A DNA stretch of 45,372 bases from Clostridia bacterium. Its GTDB lineage: Bacteria > UBA6262 > WVXT01. A model generated the notes under the pieces. It was not told the DNA's origin and did not search any database. It saw nothing but the letters and a program-made list of their open reading frames with translations. Position numbers and translations under genes: made by a program. Shown in pieces: positions 1-8,008 of this stretch. The DNA is taken from assembly GCA_009619095.1 (NCBI GenBank), contig WJOT01000104.1:1-45372 (forward strand). The letters run 5' to 3'. Numbering within the stretch: position 1 is the stretch's first letter; each line of letters opens with the position of its first letter.

Positions 1-12
1 CGTAAGATACCT

Positions 13-432
13 GTGAATATTGAAAGGGCGAAACAGCATATTGATAAAGCACATAGTAATTTACGTGCCATGAAAATAATGTTTGATAATAATTTGTTTG
101 ATTGGGCAATTAATTGCGGATACTACGCTATGTATCATGCAGTATTAGCATCGTTATTTAGAATAGGCATCCGCGCCACAGCCCATTATTGCGCTATAGC
201 AGCCTTTAAAAAATTCTATGTTGAGCGCGGCAAAGTGAAACCAGAATATGTCGACTATATAAAAAAGGCAAAACAGCTCGAGCAAAAGTATGCAAAAACT
301 TTAGAGAAAGCACAAGAAAACAGAGTTATTGAACAATATGGTATTGAAATTCTTAGTAATGACGATGCTGAATGGATTATAGAAGACGCAAAGGATTTTG
401 TTCTTAAAATAGAAGAAGTCTTAGCCGAATAA
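13..432 (+). CDS. HEPN-domain protein (UPF0332-like)
   Basis: This 139-residue, mostly helical protein has the layout of the HEPN/UPF0332 family: an N-terminal helix pair with a YYAMYHAV segment (residues 38-45), then AHYC followed by an AAF-KKF segment (about 57-68), where family members usually carry an SH-x-G motif, and ENRVIEQYG (102-110), where they carry an aRekaDYg-like motif. HEPN proteins are often RNases or partners of minimal nucleotidyltransferases in toxin-antitoxin pairs. The GTG at 13 is the first start visible, but the frame is open to the left edge, so the true start and any nucleotidyltransferase partner may lie outside the window. It is the only convincing plus-strand gene. 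The canonical R-x4-6-H catalytic motif is not clean here, so nuclease activity is uncertain. Confidence 0.72.
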   Translation: MNIERAKQHIDKAHSNLRAMKIMFDNNLFDWAINCGYYAMYHAVLASLFRIGIRATAHYCAIAAFKKFYVERGKVKPEYVDYIKKAKQLEQKYAKTLEKAQENRVIEQYGIEILSNDDAEWIIEDAKDFVLKIEEVLAE

Positions 433-716
433 ATAAGGTAATGAAGAAAAAAAGTATTTGTTATCTGACCGCGCCACTTGTCCCGAGCGAAGTCGAGGGA
501 TAAAAAATTAGCCTAAAAATGAGCAGCCAAGAGAGAAGTTATTAAAGTTTGGTGAACACACTGAATTTAAAAAGGGGTATGAAGAATCGCCGCGCCTATC
601 CCGCCAACGGCGGGGAAAAGTCTATATCAAGACTCATTATCAAATATTACCAAGTTCTCGACGGAAATTGCCGTTTTAGGGTTACGACACAGCCTCGAAA
701 GGGAGGGTTTCTAAAC
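433..716. other. Intergenic region, no gene seen
   Basis: These 284 bases separate the plus-strand HEPN gene from the converging O-antigen ligase gene. They contain small palindromes (around 480-500, and a cgcc-aacg-gcgg stem near 599-615) but no convincing coding frame, RNA gene or U-tract terminator. A plus-strand open frame from 549 runs antisense into the ligase 3' end and has no protein-like composition. Confidence 0.5.
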
Positions 717-1922
717 TCATTTCACTTTTACTATCCTGGGAATAACCATTACCATAGCAAGGAGAAAATAGAAAAGCATAACCACTTCCGAATCCCCGAA
801 ATTATACTGGCCCAATCCGGCAATTAGAAAAGCCGTAAACGACCCCAGAAATCCCCAGGCAATCCCTTTAAAATATCCCTGCTCCAATTCCTTAAAAATG
901 TGAAAACCAACCTTATAAATAGTTACTAAAAGCCAGAGAAATATACCCAATCCCAAAAGTCCACTGTCAACGGCCATATCTATGAAATTGTTGTGAGCAT
1001 GGCAGACCAACTGGCGACCCTTGGCTGGCTTGTACTTTGGATAGACTATTCTAAAACCTTCCCAGCCCAAACCTGTAATCGGATAATCTCTTATTATTCT
1101 CAGACTCCCTTGCCAAAAATAGATTCTATCCCCAACTGGACGCTCAGACTTAAAAGTTCCCACTACCCTTTGAGTAACCCTGGAGGGAGGGAGAAAAACA
1201 AGGAACATAGAACCAACTATAATTCCAGTTACAACCAAGAGGAGCAATTTTTTACTCCTCAAAATAGCCATAAAAATCAATCCCCCAATTAGACCAAGCC
1301 AGACACCCCGAGTATATGAGAAAATTATGGCAGTCAAGATAATCAAACCTGACAATTGTAACCAACGCTTTTCCCTTCTGGTATTACTATAAAAAGAGAG
1401 GCCAAATACCACTGGCAAGACCAACAATATATAGTTTCCGAAAGTCTGCGGAGAATTAAAGAAACCGGTACTTCTGGCAAAAGATCTTTGAACATACTTA
1501 ACATTACCAAAAAAATCGATTCTGGTAAAATGCTGAAAAATTGCATAGGCTCCTGCAATCGTAGTAATTATAATCAATATTCGGATTAATCTCTTAAACT
1601 GAGTTACATCCTTAACATTATTCACAAATAAAAAGAAAATAGATATCCAACCTAAGGTCATATAGCCTTTTAGGCTATGTTTTAAATCTACCGCCATAAT
1701 TACTCCAATGGCTGCAGCAACTAGAAAGGCAGCAATGGGTATATTCAACGGAGTTCTCATTAACTGAAATCTCCTCATCACCAACATCCCAATCACCCAG
1801 AACAGAAGAGCAAAAGATACAGCAGTCTGGGTTCCGGTAATGGAAATCGGTGACCAGAAGACAAACAAAATAAGAAACGCCCCAACCAACCAATCACAAT
1901 ATTTCACTATTCTCTCTATCAT
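717..1922 (-). CDS. O-antigen ligase / polymerase family membrane protein (Wzy_C)
   Basis: A polytopic inner-membrane protein of about 401 residues with many hydrophobic segments and, near residue 308 of this start, the CHAHNN-FIDMAVDSG motif in a large periplasmic loop. The Wzy_C/WaaL family uses such a loop to join or polymerise undecaprenyl-linked glycans. The upstream stretch VGDRIYFWQGSLRII with GLGWEGF matches the usual loop entry. A TTG at 1937 could start it, but the ATG at 1922 is preceded by a GGAAAAG sequence and reads directly into the first hydrophobic helix, so I prefer it. A second member lies at 9088-10365, so one is probably the polymerase and the other a ligase; sequence alone does not say which. 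The upstream sequence overlaps the 9-bp minisatellite. Confidence 0.85.
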   Translation of the reverse strand: MIERIVKYCDWLVGAFLILFVFWSPISITGTQTAVSFALLFWVIGMLVMRRFQLMRTPLNIPIAAFLVAAAIGVIMAVDLKHSLKGYMTLGWISIFFLFVNNVKDVTQFKRLIRILIIITTIAGAYAIFQHFTRIDFFGNVKYVQRSFARSTGFFNSPQTFGNYILLVLPVVFGLSFYSNTRREKRWLQLSGLIILTAIIFSYTRGVWLGLIGGLIFMAILRSKKLLLLVVTGIIVGSMFLVFLPPSRVTQRVVGTFKSERPVGDRIYFWQGSLRIIRDYPITGLGWEGFRIVYPKYKPAKGRQLVCHAHNNFIDMAVDSGLLGLGIFLWLLVTIYKVGFHIFKELEQGYFKGIAWGFLGSFTAFLIAGLGQYNFGDSEVVMLFYFLLAMVMVIPRIVKVK

Positions 1923-1931
1923 TTCTTTTCC

Positions 1932-1968
1932 AACCAATAAAACTAATTAAACTAATCTAAACTAATTA
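1932..1968. repeat. 9-bp minisatellite tract 1 (AACYAATNN units)
   Basis: About four degenerate copies of a 9-base unit, AAC(T/C)AATNN on the plus strand. It abuts the start region of the O-antigen ligase and the stop codon of the four-helix-bundle pseudogene. The same unit recurs at 2345-2436 and 3771-3847. Confidence 0.75.
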
Positions 1969-2333
1969 AATTTTACTCCTCAAATACGAAATAAAGTTAT
2001 TTATCCTTTTCCACAATATGTCTACTTGGTGATTTATTTGTTTCATCTCTTTTTCATTTATATAATCTCGATCCAAAGCCACATACAAATGGCTTATAGT
2101 CTCTGCCAGAGAACCCCCTGAATATCCCAAAAACTTCACAAATTCTCTATTTGAACCCTATGAAAACCCTCTGCAATATTAGCCATCACGGAAATCACTG
2201 ACCTTCTTATTTGATCCATTAAAGAAAAGTCTCTATTAAATCCTTCATTAAAAGTCAACTGATAAACTCCACTTGCAATCTTCCTTGCTTCCTGCCAAAC
2301 CTCTAACTCCTCAAATCTATTAACCTTTCCCAT
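1966..2333 (-). pseudogene. Four-helix-bundle (S23/IVS-type) protein, single-base frameshift
   Basis: The first frame reads a typical S23/four-helix-bundle start, with RFEELEVWQEARKIA and DQIRRSVISVMANIAEGFHR, then ends prematurely at 2136. Shifting frame by one base at about 2157-2160 restores the expected continuation GSNREFVKFLGYS, then SLAETISHLYVALDRDYI, ending SYLRSKI at a TAA at 1966-1968. The intact protein would be about 122 residues, the family's normal length. The defect is the loss of one G in a short G run. The family was first noticed in intervening sequences of 23S rRNA genes and its role is unclear. It may be a true pseudogene or an assembly indel. The 9-bp minisatellite borders it on both sides. 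Confidence 0.85.
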
Positions 2334-2344
2334 CTCTCTTCCTT

Positions 2345-2436
2345 AACCAATAAAACTAATGTAACTAATGAAACTAATGTAACCAATCCAACCAATAAAA
2401 CTAATGTAACTAATCTAAACTAATCTAAACTAATCT
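2345..2436. repeat. 9-bp minisatellite tract 2 (8-10 units)
   Basis: Eight clean 9-base units of the form AAC(T/C)AATNN from 2345 to 2416, followed by two 10-base variants to 2436. The stop codon of the AAA ATPase gene (2435-2437) touches the last unit. It separates the four-helix-bundle pseudogene from the ATPase gene. Confidence 0.85.
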
Positions 2437-3709
2437 ACTCTAACAGCCATTTCCAGACTGGCTTTATTTCTATTTTAATCCCCTCCCTATTTAATTGCTC
2501 CTCGTGGTCAAAAGTCAAAACAAAACCTTTTCTCAACCCTAACCATTTACAACATAGTATCAAACCGTCCAATTCTCTTCCTCTATTTTCTTCATTGCAC
2601 TCATAACATACCTGATACGCTGAAAGCCTACCATTTTCATTCATAACAAAATCGCATTCTTTTCCTTCTTCAAAATAGAAAATTTTATCCGTTTTTCTTC
2701 TCAATCTTGTAAAGACAATGTTTTCCAACAACCTTCCTAAATCTTCCGAAGAAACTCTTCTTGCAAGACCTACATCAACAAGATAAATCTTAGCTGGGTT
2801 TCTCATCCTTTTATATATAGATTCGGCAAACTTTCTTACTTCAAAAACAAGCATACTTTGAAGAAAGTATTTATAATAGCTAAATAAAGTATCTTTGGAG
2901 AAGGGTATTTTATCCTTGTATTGCTTATAAAAAGAATTAAGAGAAAGTTTTTGTGAAAAAAGAGAAAATATACCATCTAACATAATGTCTAATAGAGGTA
3001 TGTTATTCATTCTAAACCTTTCCACCAAATCTTTGAAGAACATTGAACCAAGATATTCCTTTAATATCTTGTTTTTCTCAAATTCATTTTTAGCAAAAAT
3101 AATTTCCGGAAACCCACCCCATTTTAGATAATCCCTAAAGTGCTTTTTAATATTAACCCTTTTAGAACCGTAAATAGAATTTTTATCTACAACTACATTC
3201 TTTGCTTTCAAATATTCCCTGAAAGAAAATGGAGCTATTTCCATGCTCCATGCTCTGCCCCTTAAAGAGGTATGAATTTCTTGTGGCATAATTTTGGAGG
3301 AGGAGCCAGCAACAACTATCTTTGTGTTTTCTCTTTCGCTAACTCTACGACAAAATTTTTCCCAGTCCCTAACATTTTGTATTTCATCAAGGAGAAACGT
3401 TTTTCTTCTGTCAACAAGCGGAGGGTTGAGCTCTAAAAAGGCCTCTTTCAAAACTTCAAAATCACTAATCACAAAATTTGTTAATCTCTCATCTTCAAAA
3501 TCAATATATAACGATTCATCACTGAACTTCTTAAATAAATCATAAAGCACAAATGTTTTACCACTTCTTCTTACCCCATATAATATTCCAACTTTACTCG
3601 GCTTACTCGGAAAATACACGCCTTCTCTTTTAATGATATTTTCTACCTGATTTAAGATAAATTCCCGATTGGCCACTATTATTTCTTTTAGCCGTTCTTT
3701 AGAAATCAT
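2435..3709 (-). CDS. AAA ATPase with DUF4143 C-terminal domain
   Basis: A 424-residue ATPase of the AAA_14/DUF4143 type. Walker A is GVRRSGKT (45-52), Walker B FLLDEI (about 105-110), and a sensor-1-like VVAGSSSKI lies near 132-140. The C-terminal half contains DVGLARRV, GRLLENIVFTRLRR and EGKECDFVM, the usual DUF4143 pattern, whose E-x-DF strand resembles a degenerate PD-(D/E)xK fold. The family is common and very mobile, but its cellular role is not settled. A strong sigma70-like promoter lies just upstream and the gene is bracketed by 9-bp minisatellite tracts, so it looks like an independent cassette and not part of the polysaccharide operon. Length is normal for the family. Confidence 0.9.
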   Translation of the reverse strand: MISKERLKEIIVANREFILNQVENIIKREGVYFPSKPSKVGILYGVRRSGKTFVLYDLFKKFSDESLYIDFEDERLTNFVISDFEVLKEAFLELNPPLVDRRKTFLLDEIQNVRDWEKFCRRVSERENTKIVVAGSSSKIMPQEIHTSLRGRAWSMEIAPFSFREYLKAKNVVVDKNSIYGSKRVNIKKHFRDYLKWGGFPEIIFAKNEFEKNKILKEYLGSMFFKDLVERFRMNNIPLLDIMLDGIFSLFSQKLSLNSFYKQYKDKIPFSKDTLFSYYKYFLQSMLVFEVRKFAESIYKRMRNPAKIYLVDVGLARRVSSEDLGRLLENIVFTRLRRKTDKIFYFEEGKECDFVMNENGRLSAYQVCYECNEENRGRELDGLILCCKWLGLRKGFVLTFDHEEQLNREGIKIEIKPVWKWLLE

Positions 3710-3732
3710 AACTTCATCCTTCCTGAAGGGAT

Positions 3733-3761
3733 ATAATAGGACATTTTTATCCTTCTGTCAA
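3733..3761 (-). promoter_or_regulatory. Sigma70-like promoter of the AAA ATPase gene
   Basis: Reading the minus strand, TTGACA (3756-3761) is followed after exactly 17 bases by TATTAT (3733-3738). The predicted start of transcription is about 17 bases upstream of the ATG at 3709, with a purine-rich GGAAGGA between. The match is near consensus. Confidence 0.8.
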
Positions 3762-3770
3762 GGATAATTT

Positions 3771-3847
3771 AACCAACCCAACCAATAAAACTAATCCAAC
3801 CAATGTAACTAATGAAACTAATAAAACTAATTTAACTAATAAAACTG
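3771..3847. repeat. 9-bp minisatellite tract 3 (8 units plus partial)
   Basis: Eight consecutive 9-base units of AAC(T/C)AANNN followed by a broken unit. It lies between the ATPase promoter and the 3' end of the initiating transferase gene, and is the third tract of the series at 1932 and 2345. Confidence 0.85.
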
Positions 3848-3859
3848 GTTGTTGTTTTT

Positions 3860-5221
3860 TTACCTCGCCCCTCTTCTCCGAAGAATTACCCCAATCGTTC
3901 TTAGAATAATTTCCATGTCCAGAAATAGAGAATGATTTCTAACATAGAGCAAATCGTATCTCAATTTACTTCTGGCAGAAATATCATATCTCGAATGAAC
4001 CTGCGCCAATCCTGTTATCCCGGGTCTGACCTGTAACCTCTGCACATAACCGGGAATTTCTTTTTTAAATCGCTCAACAAAGAAAGGTCTCTCCGGACGA
4101 GGACCCACAAGGCTCATATCTCCTTTAAGCACCTTTACTAACTGCGGAATTTCATCAAGGCGGGTCTTCCTCAGTATCCTTCCCAGCTTAGTAATTCGTT
4201 TATCATCACTTTTAGCAAGCACAGGACCCGTATCTTTCTCAGCATCTTTTGCCATAGACCGGAACTTATATAAAGAAAATATTCTCCCATCCTTGCCCAC
4301 CCTCTCTTGTTTAAACAGTACACGACCCTTCGACTCCATCTTTACCAAAACCATTATCAGTAGAACCAAAGGCAAGAACAGTAGTAGGGCTACCGAAGAG
4401 ACTAAAATATCGATAAGCCTTTTGATTACCTCATTAGCTCCATAAATAGGAGGAGCCATCACTTCAACCAAAGGAAGCCCATTGACATCCTCTCCATCTG
4501 TTTCACTCAAAAACATCTCATAAAGCTCGGGAACAATCTTGAATCTAACCCCCATTCCTTGACATTGAGAAATAGCATCAATCATTTCCTTTCGCGATTC
4601 GGGGGGAAGTGATATAATAACCTCATCTATCTTGTTTGCTGTTACAATTCGTCTAATATTTCTTACAGACTTAAAATGTTTAACCTCTGGCTCTGGATTT
4701 TTCTCCCCTTCCTCGGAAATAACACCGACGAGTTTATACCCCAGTTCCGGCCGCTTCTTTATATCCTCCAAAATAGACTCAGCCCCTTCCCCCCTTCCCA
4801 CAACCAAGACTCTTCTCGGCGCAACCTTTCTAAATTGAACAAGGATTATTCTCCAGCCACTAATTAGTATAAGGTTAACTAACCAGGAAATCATAAGAAC
4901 TGAGGTGGGAAACCTGCCCACTTCTCTCCTTGCTGCATAGACAGCAACAAAAGTTAACAAAGTACCCAGAGTTACTCCATTAATTGTATTATCCAGAATA
5001 TTGACCATTGTATAACTTCTTCGCCGGTCATAAAGCCCGGAAATATAAAAAGCTCCAATCATAATAATAGTAATAAAAACCCATAAATTCTGATAAGCAG
5101 CAAAATTCCTTGCCGGAATCCTTCCACCAAATCTAATCAAAAAAGCCAGAACTATCCCCGCATTAACCAGCGTACCATCAATCAAAACCGCTAATGGTAT
5201 CCCCCACTTTTTCCAAATCAT
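3860..5221 (-). CDS. Undecaprenyl-phosphate sugar phosphotransferase (polyprenyl glycosylphosphotransferase)
   Basis: This 453-residue enzyme of the WbaP/WcaJ type transfers a hexose-1-phosphate from a nucleotide sugar to undecaprenyl phosphate, the committed first step of repeat-unit assembly. The N-terminal half has about four hydrophobic helices and a nucleotide-binding-like module with VLVVGRGEGAESIL. The catalytic bacterial sugar transferase domain starts near residue 267 (KRLIDILVSS) and carries LYKFRSM, TRLDEIPQL (about 353-361, with the DE pair), SLVGPRPE and RPGITGLAQV. Length is typical. The ATG at 5221 follows GAGGG at good spacing. It heads the dense glycosyltransferase block. The transferred sugar cannot be read from the sequence. 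Confidence 0.93.
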   Translation of the reverse strand: MIWKKWGIPLAVLIDGTLVNAGIVLAFLIRFGGRIPARNFAAYQNLWVFITIIMIGAFYISGLYDRRRSYTMVNILDNTINGVTLGTLLTFVAVYAARREVGRFPTSVLMISWLVNLILISGWRIILVQFRKVAPRRVLVVGRGEGAESILEDIKKRPELGYKLVGVISEEGEKNPEPEVKHFKSVRNIRRIVTANKIDEVIISLPPESRKEMIDAISQCQGMGVRFKIVPELYEMFLSETDGEDVNGLPLVEVMAPPIYGANEVIKRLIDILVSSVALLLFLPLVLLIMVLVKMESKGRVLFKQERVGKDGRIFSLYKFRSMAKDAEKDTGPVLAKSDDKRITKLGRILRKTRLDEIPQLVKVLKGDMSLVGPRPERPFFVERFKKEIPGYVQRLQVRPGITGLAQVHSRYDISARSKLRYDLLYVRNHSLFLDMEIILRTIGVILRRRGAR

Positions 5222-5295
5222 TCTAAACCCTCAAAATTCATTTTATTTATTACGCCTTTATCACAATGGGAAATTACCTACCAAGCTCTAGGCAT

Positions 5296-6429
5296 TTATT
5301 TCCTCGTAGTCTCCCATATGACTTCCTTTTGGCCCGTAAGATATTTAAACCAGCCTATCAAAGCAGCCGAATTAACCATACAAAAGTAATATGGAATATA
5401 GAACAATTTAATCTGCGAACCAATTAACTCAAAGAACCATCCAACCAGTGCACTTAAATAAAATACGATTTGAAAAACCAGTAAGCCTCTATATATGTTA
5501 CCGTTATACCAAAGGAAGAAATTCGAAACAAATAAACCAATTAAGAATAATGGTACTGTCCACCGCAATAATTTATGGGAAATTAACTGTATAGAAAATA
5601 TTCCATACTTAAAAGGATTCAATAATTCCCTTTCATTAAATAGTCCTCTAATGCTCCTGGTAACTATCCGCGTCTTTCTTTCGAACTCTGTCTTCATATC
5701 TGCAGAGGCTTTCTCGAAGGAAATCGCTTCTGACTCATAGACGACTTTATGTCTATTTCTTACAATTTCCAAAGGCTCAACAAAATCACTGATTATATCT
5801 TGCTTCAAAGGAACATACAAAGCACGGCGGACTGCATAGATAGAACCGGTAACTCCCAATAGCGAACTAATCTGACTCTCTTTCCTTTTCAGAAATTTTT
5901 CATATTTCCAGTACAGACTCTCGCTTTTCCCAGCAACACTCTCCGATGAATTAGTATATTTAAGTTCTCCGCACACGCAGCCTACTCTCTTATCATCGAA
6001 ATTTCTAACCAATTTCTTGATAGCATCTTTCGCATACATTGCATTGGCGTCAGAAAACACTATTACTTCCCCGCTTGACTTCAACACAGCATCATTTTGA
6101 GCAACAGTCTTCCCTTTTCTTTCAATTGAGTGGCTTAATCTTACTCCTTTATCAGCATATTCCGCAACAATAACATTAGTTTTATCTGTTGACCCATCAG
6201 ATGCTACGATTATCTCCAATTTATCGTGAAGGTAGTCCAACACAAGACTATTCTCAATCTTTTGCCTGATAACTTTTTCCTCATTATAGGCAACAACAAC
6301 TAAAGAGACACTTGGAGTAAACCGTTTCCCTCGAGCAATTTTCTCACCTTTAAATATTGAGAGTAAAATAAGGAGGCAAGGATAACCAAGATAGACATAA
6401 ACAATTGCAAAAATGAAAATCCAGAACAA
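5296..6429 (-). CDS. Family 2 glycosyltransferase with membrane helices
   Basis: A 377-residue processive-type GT2: an N-terminal membrane helix, then the GT-A core with SVSLVVVAYNEEKVI (about 42-56), VASDGSTD, and FSDANAMY as the metal-binding acidic motif, followed by a cluster of C-terminal hydrophobic helices that probably anchor it in the inner membrane. It resembles membrane GT2 enzymes that extend lipid-linked glycans at the cytoplasmic face. The open frame begins with TTG at 6429; a GGGAGGG lies rather far upstream, so the exact start is uncertain. It follows the decayed zone and precedes the initiating transferase with 74 bases between. Confidence 0.85.
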   Translation of the reverse strand: MFWIFIFAIVYVYLGYPCLLILLSIFKGEKIARGKRFTPSVSLVVVAYNEEKVIRQKIENSLVLDYLHDKLEIIVASDGSTDKTNVIVAEYADKGVRLSHSIERKGKTVAQNDAVLKSSGEVIVFSDANAMYAKDAIKKLVRNFDDKRVGCVCGELKYTNSSESVAGKSESLYWKYEKFLKRKESQISSLLGVTGSIYAVRRALYVPLKQDIISDFVEPLEIVRNRHKVVYESEAISFEKASADMKTEFERKTRIVTRSIRGLFNERELLNPFKYGIFSIQLISHKLLRWTVPLFLIGLFVSNFFLWYNGNIYRGLLVFQIVFYLSALVGWFFELIGSQIKLFYIPYYFCMVNSAALIGWFKYLTGQKEVIWETTRK

Positions 6430-6512
6430 TCTTTGGATTATGTTAAATCCCTCCCTCGATAGATATAACCTAAATTGTCTTTTTATGTGCCATCATAAAA
6501 TCTTGTTTTAGC

Positions 6513-6845
6513 TTACTTTTTGGGACAAAACATCTCTATACAATCTATGAACGTCTTTCCATCAATTTCCCAGTTATATTTATGTAAAAATGCTTTTTTA
6601 CCATTCTTTCCGAGTTCCCTGCATAACTTGTAATTATTATACAAACCTAAAATAACATTTGCAAATTCCTCTGGGGTATTCTCTTTTAAAACTATTCCAC
6701 AATTCTCCTTTATTAATATTCTTTCGATCGGTTTTAATCTCGAACTTACAATGGGCTTACCGCAAGCCATATAATCGAAAAGCTTATTGGGTAGAGTTGT
6801 ATTAGTGTGCTCACTTATTAAGTATGGTATTAGACAGACTTTCAT
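6513..6845 (-). pseudogene. C-terminal remnant of a GT4 glycosyltransferase
   Basis: The 110-residue frame reads VCLIPYLISEHTNTTLPNKL followed by FDYMACGKPIVSS, the C-terminal Rossmann half of a family 4 glycosyltransferase (GT-B fold), including the ES/NKLFEYMA-type nucleotide-sugar site. Family members are about 350-400 residues, so the acceptor-binding N-terminal two-thirds are missing. Directly upstream lies the end of an ISL3-type element, and an in-frame TAA (6867-6869) separates the two in the same frame, which suggests truncation by the insertion and later deletion. It could be translated from the ATG at 6845 but is unlikely to be active. Confidence 0.82.
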
Positions 6846-6846
6846 G

Positions 6847-6998
6847 TCTTCTCCAAAAGTTGTGGGTTAGTATGTACAAGCATGTGAACACCTCTGTAAA
6901 ATCTTAAGTTTGAAATATTCAGTATCTCTGAAGCCATATGACCTGCGAGAGATTACCCTGATTTTGTTATTAAGTCCTTCTAGGAAACCAAGAGGAAT
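6847..6998 (-). mobile_element. ISL3-type insertion sequence remnant (transposase C-terminus and probable end)
   Basis: Codons from about 6998 down to 6867 encode PLGFLEGLNNKIRVISRRSY followed by GFRDTEYFKLKIL, the C-terminal signature of ISL3-family (DDE) transposases, which usually reads EG-NNKI-VI-RRAYG-R--EYF-LKIL. After the TAA, the sequence at 6847-6868 (gtcttctccaaaagttgtgg on the plus strand) looks like an IS terminal repeat. The rest of the element, including its other end, is gone. Confidence 0.75.
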
Positions 6999-7076
6999 CT
7001 TCTCTTCATTCCGGCAAGGGATGATGATGGAAACCAATGGTGAATTTGACATAAAGACTGAATTTATCCCTTTCAT
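6867..7076 (-). pseudogene. Chimeric ORF: GT2 N-terminus fused to transposase C-terminus
   Basis: A 69-residue frame begins with the N-terminus of a family 2 glycosyltransferase (NSPLVSIIIPCRNEEK, roughly residues 10-25) and continues, in frame and without a break, into the ISL3-type transposase tail. The junction is near 6996-7001. It marks a deletion that removed most of the glycosyltransferase and most of the IS element. The likely original start is the ATG giving MSNSPLV. No function is expected for the fusion. Confidence 0.82.
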
Positions 7077-7080
7077 AAAT

Positions 7081-7830
7081 TCACTTGTGTTTTAAGCACA
7101 TAAGCAAAACTTTATTATTAATTTTTTGACCAACTTCAAAATAATCATATAGCGGAAACAATGCTGCCAATTTGGTTATAGTTCTTGCATAGTACCCAAA
7201 AAACCTAGTTTTAATACCACCATCTCGGATAATTTGAAAAGCTTCGGTTTGCTCAAAAGTTTGTGGTAGTGTTGTCATATTTTGCCGAGATACTAACGAT
7301 TTTGGTAATTCCCATAAGTATTTCCTAATGATTCTATGCCAGGTGGTTCCCCTTACTTCATAAAAGTTAATAACTCTTAGTCCGACCCTATCTATTAGCA
7401 TTAAAAGGTCTGCTTTGCTATTAAACCAGGTAATACCGTGATGCTTTTCTTCTGATTCATTAGGAAATGTAACTACAGCAACTCCATCAAAAAATAAATG
7501 CCTCACGATAAAATTGAAAAAAACTTTTGGTTGCTTCACGTGCTCCAAAGTATCTGTGGAATAAATAACATTAAATCTCTTGCCCAACGAGACGTCGCTA
7601 CATACATCCAAGCAATACATGTTGACACACACATTATTAACATAAAATGAGTTTAATACTTCAATAATCTCTTTACTTATATCTACACCGCAGAACTCTT
7701 TAACTCTGGCAACAATTAGCTCAGCCGTACTCCCAGTTCCAACACCGATTTCCAACACAGATGTTTCTTTGCCAATAGGGATATTATCTAAAATCAAATA
7801 GTCTCTGGTGAAAAAACCATGATATCTCAT
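7081..7830 (-). CDS. Class I SAM-dependent methyltransferase
   Basis: A 249-residue Rossmann methyltransferase. Motif I is VLEIGVGTGS (about 25-34), the acidic residue ending strand 2 is in CGVDISKEI, and DTLEHVKQP (around 93-101) is the typical motif of methyltransferase 11/23 families in polysaccharide clusters. It probably methylates a sugar of the repeat unit or the glycan end. It is unusual in being sandwiched between two truncated GT2 genes (6867-7076 and 7842-8006), starting 12 bases after the stop of one and ending 5 bases before the start of the other. The gene itself looks intact. The acceptor is unknown. Confidence 0.85.
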   Translation of the reverse strand: MRYHGFFTRDYLILDNIPIGKETSVLEIGVGTGSTAELIVARVKEFCGVDISKEIIEVLNSFYVNNVCVNMYCLDVCSDVSLGKRFNVIYSTDTLEHVKQPKVFFNFIVRHLFFDGVAVVTFPNESEEKHHGITWFNSKADLLMLIDRVGLRVINFYEVRGTTWHRIIRKYLWELPKSLVSRQNMTTLPQTFEQTEAFQIIRDGGIKTRFFGYYARTITKLAALFPLYDYFEVGQKINNKVLLMCLKHK

Positions 7831-7841
7831 AATTCGTTTCG

Positions 7842-8006
7842 TCAGCCCTTTTTGATTCTCTCAGCTCCACTCATCCCATCAACAACTAAAACTTCTAATT
7901 TATCCTTTGGATGATCCTGTGTAATGATAGAAGTAAGGCATTTGCCAATAAAATTTTCTTCATTTCGACAGGGAATGATGATAGAAACAAAAGGCAATTT
8001 ATCCAT
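7842..8006 (-). pseudogene. N-terminal remnant of a GT2 glycosyltransferase
   Basis: A 54-codon frame from an ATG at 8006 reads PFVSIIIPCRNEENFIGKCL, then DHPKDKLEVLVVDGMS, the first beta-alpha-beta unit of a family 2 glycosyltransferase of the ExoA/succinoglycan type. Where the family continues with a D-GT-- loop, this one diverges and stops at a TGA (7842-7844). The usual enzyme is 300 residues or more. The start lies 2 bases from the stop of the GT4 gene upstream, as in an operon, so this is a truncated operon member. Its similarity to the other remnant at 7076 suggests the two once shared sequence. Confidence 0.85.
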
Positions 8007-8008
8007 AT

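Noticed and set aside
549-827. Plus-strand open frame of 92 codons
   Set aside because: It runs antisense into the end of the O-antigen ligase gene, has low-complexity composition and no recognisable motif.
1932-3847. Integron-like cassette array
   Set aside because: The 9-bp tracts lack attC-type structure and no integrase is seen; simple minisatellite-mediated exchange explains the layout better.
4632-4867. Overlapping plus-strand open frames
   Set aside because: Antisense shadows of the initiating sugar-phosphate transferase gene.
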